A stretch of 64,000 nt of DNA, from contig CM043969.1 of assembly GCA_014529385.2 (NCBI GenBank), positions 36,097,446 to 36,161,445 of the forward strand. Reading direction: 5' to 3'. The stretch comes from Adiantum capillus-veneris (lineage: Eukaryota > Streptophyta > Polypodiopsida > Polypodiales > Pteridaceae). The notes beneath the pieces were generated by a model that was given only the letters and a program-made list of their open reading frames with translations, was not told where the DNA came from and made no database searches. A program made the translations under genes and the position numbers. Below are positions 55,374 through 64,000 of this stretch, piece by piece; within the stretch, counting starts at the first letter, position 1; each line of letters opens with the position of its first letter.

Positions 55374-57279
55374 ACGATTTTTCACAAAGTGATTTGGACT
55401 CTCATTACGAACTCTCACAGCCAGAAGTTTTGCACCTTCCCAGCTAGACCGCACATTTTCCTACAAACGGAAAAGTCATAATTATGTCGGGACATTACGA
55501 TGCGGCATAGTCTAGACACAGTTTCCATTAGTTGGCCAGATACTGTTCAATTGGTCAATTTTGTTGTAAAAATTGAATGGTAAGTGGGAGAGTTGACCAT
55601 CAAAAGCAAAGCCCTTTTTTAGCGAAGTTCCCAAGTTATTCTTGGCTCAAAAACTAGTGCTAGTTTTCTGATTGGGACCCACTCTAGCCAGCAGTAGAGC
55701 CTATAAATTCACCTGCAAGCCTCAGTTTTCAGTGTCGTTTGTTGAGTTTACTATCGCAAGCCTATACGTATCTATTATACGGAGTGGTGCAAGCTCTTCA
55801 TCACCATCTCCATAAGCTCTTCTCTCTCGAGAAGAACAAAAAGAAGAAGGACACTCTCTCTCTACTTACTTATTATCTTCTCTCTCGTTTCGTGGTGTAC
55901 GCACTCTCCGAAAGATTTTGTGGTGGATACCTCTACATAGCTCTCATCGCCGCTCTCTTGTGACAAAGCAAGAAGCCTTTCGATAGCCCCTAATCAATTC
56001 TAAAGCACGGCTCCTTGGAGAACCACTATACAGATTCTCCGGATGGGAAAACCCACTTCATATGCATGGTTATGATTGCTTTCCACCTTCCTAGGTCAAA
56101 ACTAGCTCTCTGTGCTAGGGACGTGAAGTGGAGATGTGATGCATCAACTTTGCATGGTTGGATGTTGTCAAAATTGGCTTTTTATATCATGATTAGTTTC
56201 TGGTCGGAGTCTTTTTATGCATGAAAGAATCATGTCTTAAGAGTCACATGTGTGTGGACTATGATTGATTGAAGGGGATATGTCAAACTCCAAGTGTGGG
56301 AGTTGGTTCAATGTGATTATGATTCATGGTTAAGGGTTGAAATTTTCTTATGGATTATGGTTGATATTATATGGTGTAAGCCATTGTGGCTCATGGTTTT
56401 TTTTTCTGGATATGGTTATGTTGCCGAAATTTTTTAGCCATGTTATGCTCTAAAGTGGTTATGCAGGATTGGTCGCGCCTCACCCGAGTTGGGTGGAGTG
56501 CTTACCCATGTGAAGTGATAAGATTAGGTTTTATGGTTTTGGGATTGGATCATCAAGTGATTTGGATGGTTTATGGCAGACGTGCAAGGTTAGAGACCCT
56601 GCACAGTCTAACTGCTTGGAAAAGATTGTTTGTGCATATGGGAAGTTCTATTGTGATTGGACTCATGTGTTATGTTTCTCATGGTATCGTCACTACAAGA
56701 CTAGCATCACCTACATCGCTTAGACTTAGACTAAAGGGTCATTGACTTGGGGATTTTCTGGATCGGGGGTGTTGCTTATGTCTTCTTCTTTTTGTTAGGC
56801 TGATACACGATTAGTGCGTCGGGGGTTAAATGACCTGCACGGCTAACGCGTCTAGAATTTTGCCTTGGCTTTTCCTAAACACCCGGTGCTAGGCATCTAA
56901 GAGGTGTGGCGCCTAAACTTGTATTGTTGGTGTTGATACCCTACCACCTATTAGTACTTGGGATCCTTTCAGAGCTCAGGTTCATGGAGGGAGGCACAGC
57001 GGCCTCAGCCTACGTATGGGTCAGGTAGGTTGGAGGTGTTCTGGCTCGCTCCCGGCAAAGTGAAATTATCTATGTGAATAGTAGAGCCGAAGTGGATGGG
57101 TGGACAGGTGGATCCCTACACAGGGTCCGGTGCTCTGCTAGTTAAATTTTTGATGTTATGGTATACCCAAATTTTGTCATTGCATTAATACATAGTTGCC
57201 TTTTTTCATTTAGATGGGCATTGAAAGATTCTCTATTGTATTTTCTCATGTCTCTGTGCACTCTATTTTACCCTTCATT

Positions 57280-57329
<50 letters not shown>

Positions 57330-58276
57330 CGCAACACACTGTACACATATATTCACCCTCCACAATGTTATATTTTTCTGGAGTACACTTTCATTCATAA
57401 CACCCATTTAGGGGTAGCACTAGTTTCTAGGTACCTCAGGATGCAGTCCGGCTCATGGCCTATACTACACATGCTTAGTCGGGTGGTGTTGAGAACTCCT
57501 CCCCTATGCAAATGCTTTAGCAACTTTGATGTATATTGAAAATTGTATAAAAGTGTAAATTGTATATTTTTTGCAGACCCCGGGGAGGGGTATCTCTCAA
57601 AAAGCCTCATGTTGAAAGCATGATTTTACTACTTCTGTATGTGGAGTGGTAGATTCACTTATAATCTTCTCCACCATGTACTCAAAAGCAAGCCTGAATG
57701 TTTTCTTTATCTCTATTTTGCTTCCTCCTTAGCCTCATCCTCAACCTCATTAGCAGTTACAAGAACAATCTTACACAAAGTATCCACAATGGCATCACTA
57801 CTGGCTGCGGAATTTGATATGCTCTCTCTTTCTTGGTTGATCAAGGTTACATAGAATCAAAATTTAAATGAATTTCATGTTTGTAAGCACATTACATTCC
57901 TGTTGGGACCATAACAACTTAGATTTTTCACCTTCTAAATCCTCAGCATCACAAGCAATTAGAAATTAATGAAAAACCTCTCTAGACATCTGAGAAATTG
58001 AAGTAAAACCACCCCTCTTCCTTCATGAGATTACAATGTTTTTAAAAATTCAATTGAAAATCCCATCTTGTATGCGTAAATCTCTATCTCTCATGAACTA
58101 TAAAATACACTCCTATCCAACACATGTGATACACCTACATATATACTTAGAAGGTGCAATTATCGCCCAACCATAAAACTACCGTAAAAAGTAGTATTTT
58201 ATGTTTGAGATAAGAAAAATGGCACATACACAGCAAGCTCATTCAACCAAGCATTGAACTTGTTTACATAATCACT
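55374..58276. other. Unclassified flank with LTR-like and promoter-like pieces
   Basis: No gene recognised. 'tgtcgggacattacg' near 55,484 after an AT-rich stretch resembles an LTR start, with 'cctataaattc' near 55,700 as a TATA-like box and a pyrimidine-rich leader after it; no matching second LTR was found. 56,390-56,745 is open for 119 codons but has no domain and is rich in simple hydrophobic residues. A (CT)n microsatellite lies at 57,283-57,326. 57,640-57,850 could hold a minus-strand coding piece ('NSAASSDAIVDTLCKIVLV'). Confidence 0.4.
57283..57326 (+). repeat. (CT)n microsatellite
   Basis: About 22 uninterrupted CT units. Confidence 0.95.
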
Positions 58277-58546
58277 TCATTGTTCTAGGCTTAGTTGTTG
58301 CCCCACCAAATTGGGAAGAAAACCAATTTTTCTTCGTGCAGTGTACACAAAGGTGGCCAAAATGTTAGGATGGTTATATAAATCACGATAGTATGAGGGT
58401 GGATGTAGACCGGCAAGAGCCTCGATCCACCCATCCCCATCATTTGTTTTTATAAGAATCAAAGCCATACTTGCTGCATATTCTTTGTCTGCACCAGCTG
58501 TCCTAATGTTGTTCATAGTAATAACTCCTATAGACCTGTAAGCCAT
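58277..58546 (-). CDS. Possible exon of an unrecognised minus-strand gene
   Basis: Minus-strand open frame of ~89 codons: 'TMNNIRTAGADKEYAASMAL', 'GDGWIEALAGLHPPSYYRDL' and 'YNHPNILATFVYTARRKIGF'. The composition looks like real protein and 'cttacag' lies just upstream as a possible acceptor. Together with the minus-strand piece near 57,640-57,850 it could be two exons of one gene. No domain identified; it could also be a retroelement gag fragment. Confidence 0.3.
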   Translation of the reverse strand: MAYRSIGVITMNNIRTAGADKEYAASMALILIKTNDGDGWIEALAGLHPPSYYRDLYNHPNILATFVYTARRKIGFLPNLVGQQLSLEQ

Positions 58547-58559
58547 TCATTATCTGCCA

Positions 58560-59315
58560 CTATGATGCATGCATGTGTGTGTGTGTGTTGTGCATCACCA
58601 GAAAAGCACGCATGCACAAGCAGAGAATTTAAACATGTGCAAAAAATATATCTTTTGTTAATTCACACCATTTTGAAGAAGGGGAACCCTAATTCACTCC
58701 CTCACAAGCTCAAATAAAAGATTGTGAAGAGGTGGGACTACCTTACACTTAGATTGAGAAAACATGAAAGGAATTGGAAAGAAGGAAAAAATTGTAGGTT
58801 TTTCCCCTCAAAAGCAAAAATCTCTCTCTTCCCTATTGCAATATGAATTGATGTGTACATTTTTGGGCCATTTTGCCACTTTGGAACAGAACTAGGTAAT
58901 TTTCAGTTACCCAAAAAAGATCATTTTTTATGTGAAAAATCCCAAAGAAAGTCAAAAAAATCCTTAAATTTATGGGATCACTTGCATATGCATAAAAAAC
59001 ATATATATACATTAGTTTTTATCACTTTTATATTCTGGATTGCTTTCTATCCAATTTTACAACGATGCCCCTTAGTTGCTATTTCTGGCATTTTTTTTTT
59101 GCATCAGTCTTTGTAGGCAAGATGAGTGTGCTACCACGGAAACACATGGAATATGTACATTATAAAATGAAATTAGGTATCTTAGAAAGTGGAAAACACA
59201 CATTGCTACCACACCCAGGGCCACGACTCCCAAATAGGTATGTACATGATAGCGATCGCAATTGCCACTTTTGCATATATCACGATATGCAAGTGATTGC
59301 TTTTATTTCCATTCA
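58560..59315. other. AT-rich spacer
   Basis: Short (GT)n near 58,575, A/T-rich stretches and no supported gene. Confidence 0.5.
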
Positions 59316-60420
59316 TCAAAATGTGCAAAAGCGAAGTGAATATTTTGATTTCACATGGTACCCTTGTCTCCCTGTAGTCTTTGAACTCTTTGTTTTCTTT
59401 GGTAGAGAATACTCATGAAGACTATCGCGGTTCCTCTCATGAATCACACAATGCATAATGAAGAATTTCACAATTTGCTTCCCATCTCTACTCTTTATCT
59501 TAGCATAAGCAAAAACATCATCCAAGACCTTTGTTTCCATGCGAACGTCTATGATGTATGGCTACCCATGGATAAGAAGATAGGTAGACATCTCTTGCAC
59601 AAAGAATTCTTTCTCATCTTTGACATTACCAATTGTCACTTTCACATTTGGACAAGCCCCATATAGATCTCTTGATGAGTTATTTGCATCTCTAATCATC
59701 CATCCATGTTCTACGTCTATTGACCACACCCACCTTGACTAAAGTATCCATTGTAGCTCTTTACCAAAGACTTTTATAGTTGTGAATTTTATGGGAGGAT
59801 TTGTCTTCATCATCCTCATCATCATCCACAAATCTACCATGCATATTTCTTCCAAAAGACCGGTCGTATCCCTCTTGGTATTATCATTCATGCAGCGTGG
59901 ACACTATAGAATCTTCAACCTTAACAAAGATGATATCCTTCAGTTGGGTTTTTACCTCCTTTGTGAGGGTGGTATCTACTTCCACCTTTGTGTTATTGAG
60001 CTTGAGGTCCCCCTTCCCTTTCCTATCGCTTGGAAGTTCGTCGATGTGAACATTGAGACTGATATCCTCTTAGCATTTTCGTTTATGTAGCATGGAAACT
60101 ACACAATCTTCAACATTATAATATAGGATATCCTACACTTGGGTTGTCAACTCCTTTGTGAAGGTGGTCTCTACTTCCACCTTTGTGTTATTGAGCTTCA
60201 TTTCCATATGTTCTATCTTTTCCTTTTTGTTGTTCTCCACTGTGATGAGTCAAACCTCAATGGCGTCAAGTCTATTCTTCAGCTCCTCATTCTCCTTGCA
60301 AATCTTCTAGACTTTATTTTGAAGGTGTGTTATAATGTTTGTCTTTTGGGTCAGTGTTCCCGTGACCCCGAAGAATGTATATTTTCCTTGAGAGGCCCTT
60401 GAGATGAGACTTGAGTGGCC
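59316..60420 (-). pseudogene. Decayed gag-protease remnant of another retroelement
   Basis: Read on the minus strand. The protease-like part (59,700-59,316): 'CPNVKVTIGNVKDEKEFFVQ', then a stop where the L-I-L-G-x-P motif would end ('LLIHG*PYI'), then 'DVRMETKVLDDVFAYAKIKS' and 'RDGKQIVKF'. The upstream part (60,420-59,780) has charged coiled segments, acidic 'VDDDEDDEDK', and a module 'KLNNTKVEV(D/E)TT' that occurs twice, ~188 bp apart (~59,930-60,010 and ~60,120-60,205). Several stops. The family call rests on resemblance to plant retroelement proteases and is moderate. Confidence 0.4.
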
Positions 60421-60560
60421 ATGATAGGCACATGCTTCCTATGGAGAGACTTAGAGAAACACTACCAGACAGTCATAGGTAGCTTAGATAGAGTCAAATT
60501 AGGTGCCTATCAAATAGAGTCGAAGAGTAGAAGGAAGCTCAGGCAGCGTTAAGGTCGGGC

Positions 60561-62939
60561 TGAGAGGCGGAAGTGAAAAAATAGACCCCGTGGCCTCTAC
60601 ACCAAGACTATGCACAATGGCCTCATCATGGGGAATATGCAATAGGGGCACCACCTAGCAAGATATGCGGCTAGGACGCATACATATACACAATGAAACA
60701 TGCCATGGAAAACAATTTCAAGATCCATACCCAAATGTGGAATGGGGTGGTCAAAGAATATGGTGAGAGGAGTGGTGAGTGAGTGAGAATGGGCTCGCTA
60801 CTCGTGCATGTAGTAAGGAAGATAACGAGGTCAGGGATACATGCAAGTATGCTCACTTCTCATACAAAAGGTGGCGAATCCGCACACCTCAAGATGGAAG
60901 TAGCAAGATGATAGGAATATGAGAGGGAGAGTGTGTGTGTGTGTGTGTATGGTGGCGAATCTGCACACCTTAACATAAGCAGAAAAAACAATGGCAAGGA
61001 ACAAGCATATACCATACTCACAATGAGATGTATCCAAAGTGACACAAAGTATGGCACCAAGATTGAGTGTGTTGATTGCTTGCAAAAGATGAATACAATA
61101 GGTAGCGTATGGCAGGAAAATGAGAAGGGAACAAGATCGTAGGAGGCATAATGGAGAGATGGGAGTTGATGGCGAGGAATATCATGAGTGTGTCCACCCT
61201 TCTTCTTCTTGAAATTGTGCCTTCAACCCTTAATTACAAGTGGTGTGGAGGTGTGGTGCTCATCTTTTGTGCATGGTGATGGTGATGATGATGGTGTTGT
61301 GATTATGTGATTAGGGTTCATGCTACAAGCATGTAGCACAAGAGTGTGTATGGATAGGTGTGTGTGTGTTTTTTTTTTCTTAGTGAGCTCTCATGGCCTC
61401 CTTATATAGGGAAGGAGGGAAGGTTTTAGCAATATTTGTAATTGAGGTGAGTGTCCCACTCTGGTGACTAGGAAAATGGGGTGACTGTGGCTCCCATCTT
61501 GTCTCCTCATTATTTAAAGGGAAAATTACTAAAACACCCCTCTAATTTGTGGAAATTCCCAAAATACCCCCGATATTTTGTCATAATTTCCCAAAATACC
61601 CCTCAAATTTTTTAAAATTCCCAAAATACCCCTGATTGTGAGATTAAATTTTTCCAAAGATTAAAAAATTTGTACCTTTCACAAGAAGACTAATTGTCTA
61701 TCAATACAAGATACTAAAACTAGAATTTGAGTATGTTATGTAGGCTTTGGAGATGAATTGCTTCATTATTTTTAGATATAATTAACCTTTTTTGCGAGGA
61801 AATTTGTGACAAATTACATACTAAGCACTCAAAAACGGATCTTGATTGTCAAAAAAGAATAAAGGAATGATAAGCTTGAATAATTCAACCAAAATAGATA
61901 CAAGGGTATTTTGGCAATTTCCACAAATTAGAGGGGTATTTTGGTAATTTTCCCTTATTTAAAATACCAGAGTCAATAGAGAAAGAAGAAGAGAGAATGT
62001 GGGTAGGATGTAGAGGATAGGAGATATTTACAATAGTCTAGCTTTGGCTAGACATAAGCTTATTAGGGAGAGAAGAGAGAGGTAAGAAAATTATAAGAGA
62101 GGTTGACGAAAGTGAATAATTGTTGATGAGGATGGATTCTCCAAAAATGGTGATAGAATCACTCTAGACTTGCCAAGACCTCATTAAAAGAGCCTTGTCT
62201 CTTGTAATCATGCTTGAAGACTTGTAGAACCATAGCCATTCTAGAGGGAAGAAAACTAGGGATGGCCTGTGTCACCATTACATGAGAAAACTGGGGTCCA
62301 CTACAAAAATCATAGCTCCGCGTTCATAACTCCAAAAATTCTGAAAAAAATTGAGCTAAAATTTGAGATCACGAGCTACATCTTTTATGTTGAACGATCC
62401 TTCAAATTCGGGGTTCTTCTTTACTTAAAAAATTCAGCCAAATAATGTATTATTTGTGGCTGCAAAAGTCTTTTGGTGGTCCCCTTTGAGTGGACTTCTC
62501 TCTTGCCTTCAAGTGTAAGCTCCTTCATGTGTATGAAAACATGACCTAGAGTTTTGAAAAGATTGGCAATCATCTAGATGGAGGTATTATTGAAATTTGA
62601 AAGTGGGGTTGAGGTTTGAAAATGAAAACTAGTGAATAAAATATTTGGTAGGGTGGAATAATATACATACATGAAAAATATATTAGAAAATAATAAAATA
62701 TATAATGTAATTTAGAATATATATATTTAATATTTAAGGTCAAAAGAGATATCAACAAACAAAGCTTACTAATTTGTGCTACATCGTGATTGATTAGCAT
62801 AAGTCTTATTTATTTAATAAAGGCTAAAACGTTTGTGAAAAAGGAACAAAAAATCAAAAGTAACTTATATAATAGGAAATATTTTGGTAAAAGGGCAAAA
62901 ATATATGAGGGGTTCCCATGCATGGAAAATCTTGCCTCA
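60561..62939 (-). repeat. E4 3' LTR (putative), interrupted by a MITE
   Basis: The right edge is fixed by comparison with E3 ('catca|ttagccctcc' against 'gcctca|ttagccctcc'). The left edge, 'tgagaggcggaagtg' at 60,561, is estimated. About 2.38 kb including the 436-bp MITE and its duplicated target. Minus-strand TATA-like 'tatataag' at 61,401-61,408; (GT)n near 60,931-60,948. Confidence 0.6.
61519..61954. mobile_element. Mutator-like MITE, 436 bp
   Basis: Terminal inverted repeats of about 50 bp: 'gggaaaattact' with 'acccctctaatttgtgg' on the left, and their complement ending 'ggtaattttccc' on the right. It is flanked by exact 9-bp direct repeats 'ttatttaaa' (61,510-61,518 and 61,955-61,963). 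Nine-base target duplications are the mark of Mutator-like transposons. No coding capacity. Inside the left arm the phrase 'cccaaaatacccc' repeats three times. Confidence 0.9.
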
Positions 62940-62980
62940 TTAGCCCTCCCCCTAAGGCTAGAGGTATCCATGCCTCTAGC
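62940..62980 (-). promoter_or_regulatory. E4 polypurine tract and hairpin
   Basis: Minus-strand purine tract (complement of 'ttagccctccccctaagg') next to the LTR, followed by the inverted repeat 'gctagaggtat' (62,957-62,967) and 'atgcctctagc' (62,970-62,980), 10 of 11 pairs. Same layout as E3. Confidence 0.7.
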
Positions 62981-63066
62981 GCTGTACTTGATCCTTCTTC
63001 AATTGAGGTGGAGGAGTCTCCCTCCTGAGGGATTTCCATCATAGGTGCTTGATCAAACCTCAAAAA

Positions 63067-64000
63067 TTACTGCTTCAACCTCCATCCATTGACACGTGTT
63101 TTGTGGAGCCTACCATCTGCATCCATCAATTGGTAACTGCCATTGGCGTAGCGCCTTCTAATGACAAATGGCCCCTCCCATCTGGGTGAAAACTTTTTAT
63201 CCTTCCTAGTGTCAAACCTGTTATCATACCGTAGGACCAACATACCTTTCTTGAGACCTTTTTCCTTGAGTCCCTTGTTGAAGGTAAGTTGGCGTTGCTC
63301 TGCCTGTGCTGCATAATAGTTGATAGCATCTTCTCTATCTAGTTGAAGCCTCTCTAGATCAAGAATTTGGTTGTGGAGATGAGCATTAGGACGTTCCACC
63401 TGCCCAGCTAGCACCCTGAGACTAGCAAATTGTACTTCAATGGGTAAAATGGCTTCCTTACCAAACACCAAGTGATATGGTGTGAACCCAAGGGGTGTGC
63501 GAAATGAAGTGCGATAAGTCCAAAGTGCAGCCATAAGATGCTTGTCCCAATCACTTTTGCGATTGTTTACATGTTTAGTGATGATCTTGCAAATCATACC
63601 ATTTACCTTTTCCACCAAACCATTGCATTGTGGGTAGTAGGGAGTTGAGTGTCGTCGTGAGATACCTAACTTCTCCATTAGCTCTCCTACAAGGTCTCCT
63701 CTAAAACCTGGTCCCCTGTCAGAAATTATTTCAAGAGGAGTGCCAAAATGGCAACAAATGTTTTCAAATATGAACTTAGCCACTTCCTTAGCTGTAATCC
63801 GGGTGGTGGCAACTGCTTCAGCCCACCTGGTCATGTAGTCCACACCCATGATGATATAAAATTTACCTGATTGGCTCCTTGGCAAAGGCCCAATAGCATC
63901 AATTCCCCATTTCTCAAATGGTCCATATGAGATTATAGGAGTTTGTGGCTCATATACGAGCCTCCTATCCCTTGCCTTTTGACATTCCTTGCATGTTTTA
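63067..64000 (-). CDS. E4 integrase (partial, open at the window edge)
   Basis: Minus strand; the frame stays open from the right edge ('CKECQKARDRR' is the end of the zinc domain) to the stop at ~63,067. Core: Asp in 'KWGIDAIGPLP', Asp in 'IISDRGPGFRGDL', Glu in 'NGLVEKVNGM', so all three catalytic acids are present. C-terminal: 'LWTYRTSFRTPLGFTPYHLV', 'GMLVLRYDNRFD', 'WEGPFVIRRRYANGSYQLMD', ending 'VNGWRLKQ'. No stop or frameshift in ~310 codons, unlike E1 and E2, which suggests a young or still functional element. Confidence 0.85.
   Translation of the reverse strand, partial: KTCKECQKARDRRLVYEPQTPIISYGPFEKWGIDAIGPLPRSQSGKFYIIMGVDYMTRWAEAVATTRITAKEVAKFIFENICCHFGTPLEIISDRGPGFRGDLVGELMEKLGISRRHSTPYYPQCNGLVEKVNGMICKIITKHVNNRKSDWDKHLMAALWTYRTSFRTPLGFTPYHLVFGKEAILPIEVQFASLRVLAGQVERPNAHLHNQILDLERLQLDREDAINYYAAQAEQRQLTFNKGLKEKGLKKGMLVLRYDNRFDTRKDKKFSPRWEGPFVIRRRYANGSYQLMDADGRLHKTRVNGWRLKQ

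Larger units (their letters stand above)
60561..64000 (-). mobile_element. Ty3/gypsy element E4, 3' part, runs off the right edge
   Basis: Minus-strand element: LTR at 60,561-62,939, then polypurine tract and hairpin, then integrase extending beyond the window. The LTR shares 'ggggcaccacctagc' and 'gcggctaggacgca' with E3, and the region next to the polypurine tract is nearly the same ('ttagccctcccc', 'gaggtatccatgcctctagc'). E4 and E3 therefore belong to one family or to closely allied ones. Confidence 0.75.

Noticed and set aside
56386-56745. 119-codon plus-strand open frame
   Set aside because: No recognisable domain, splice context or conserved partner. The composition could arise by chance in GT-rich DNA.
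55484-57150. A further complete LTR retrotransposon starting at 'tgtcgggacattacg'
   Set aside because: Only an LTR-like start and a TATA-like box are visible; no second LTR, primer-binding site, polypurine tract or coding region could be found.

Overview
This window is nuclear plant DNA, most likely from a large, repeat-rich genome of a seed-free plant such as a fern or lycophyte. The organism is an inference. It rests on spliced gene fragments with ordinary GT-AG introns, Ty3/gypsy elements of the plant Tat type with two RNase H domains, plant-type NIF/FCP1-like HAD phosphatase fragments, and transition-rich decay. No rRNA, tRNA or intact cellular gene is visible.

Left part (1-25,060): a hierarchical satellite built from a ~50-bp core ('ttggacaagtggtggacctt' followed by a 'tctctccatgtttcaatgg' segment), assembled into monomers of ~425/442 bp (365 bp in deleted forms) and then into ~1.7-kb four-monomer higher-order repeats. 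It runs in plus orientation at 1-9,130 and in minus orientation at 17,750-21,690 and 23,590-25,060. Each array carries the same non-satellite cap where it meets a gene-like island. The islands hold plus-strand, spliced but broken genes: a ParB/DGQHR-like plus permuted DNA-methyltransferase-like fusion (9,190-11,851), a SET-domain remnant (14,422-14,871) and two NIF/FCP1-like phosphatase remnants (15,619-16,503 and 21,987-22,750). Inverted tandem-repeat arms around a coding core resemble foldback-type transposons; this is the most novel hypothesis here.

Middle part (25,500-55,373): a nest of LTR retrotransposons. Element A (25,501-33,401) is a 5'-truncated gypsy element whose pol frame has four in-frame stops and a second retropepsin-like domain after the integrase. 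Its LTR abuts the truncated gag of element E1. E1 (33,402-35,755 plus 44,454-47,541 plus 54,522-55,373) is split in its reverse transcriptase by a complete relative, E2 (35,756-44,453), and in its 3' LTR by E3 (47,542-54,521, minus strand). Both insertions have 4-bp target duplications that differ only by C/T at a CpG. E3 has no pol genes but carries gag and a membrane-spanning ORF in the env position.

Right part (55,374-64,000): LTR-like and unclassified sequence, a possible minus-strand exon, a decayed minus-strand gag-protease remnant, and E4, a minus-strand gypsy element that leaves the window. E4 has an open integrase and an LTR interrupted by a 436-bp MITE with 9-bp target duplications. 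E3 and E4 share their polypurine-tract region and a hairpin, so an E4-like element is a plausible helper for E3.

All boundaries and family calls come from reading the sequence by eye; no database search or alignment was run.
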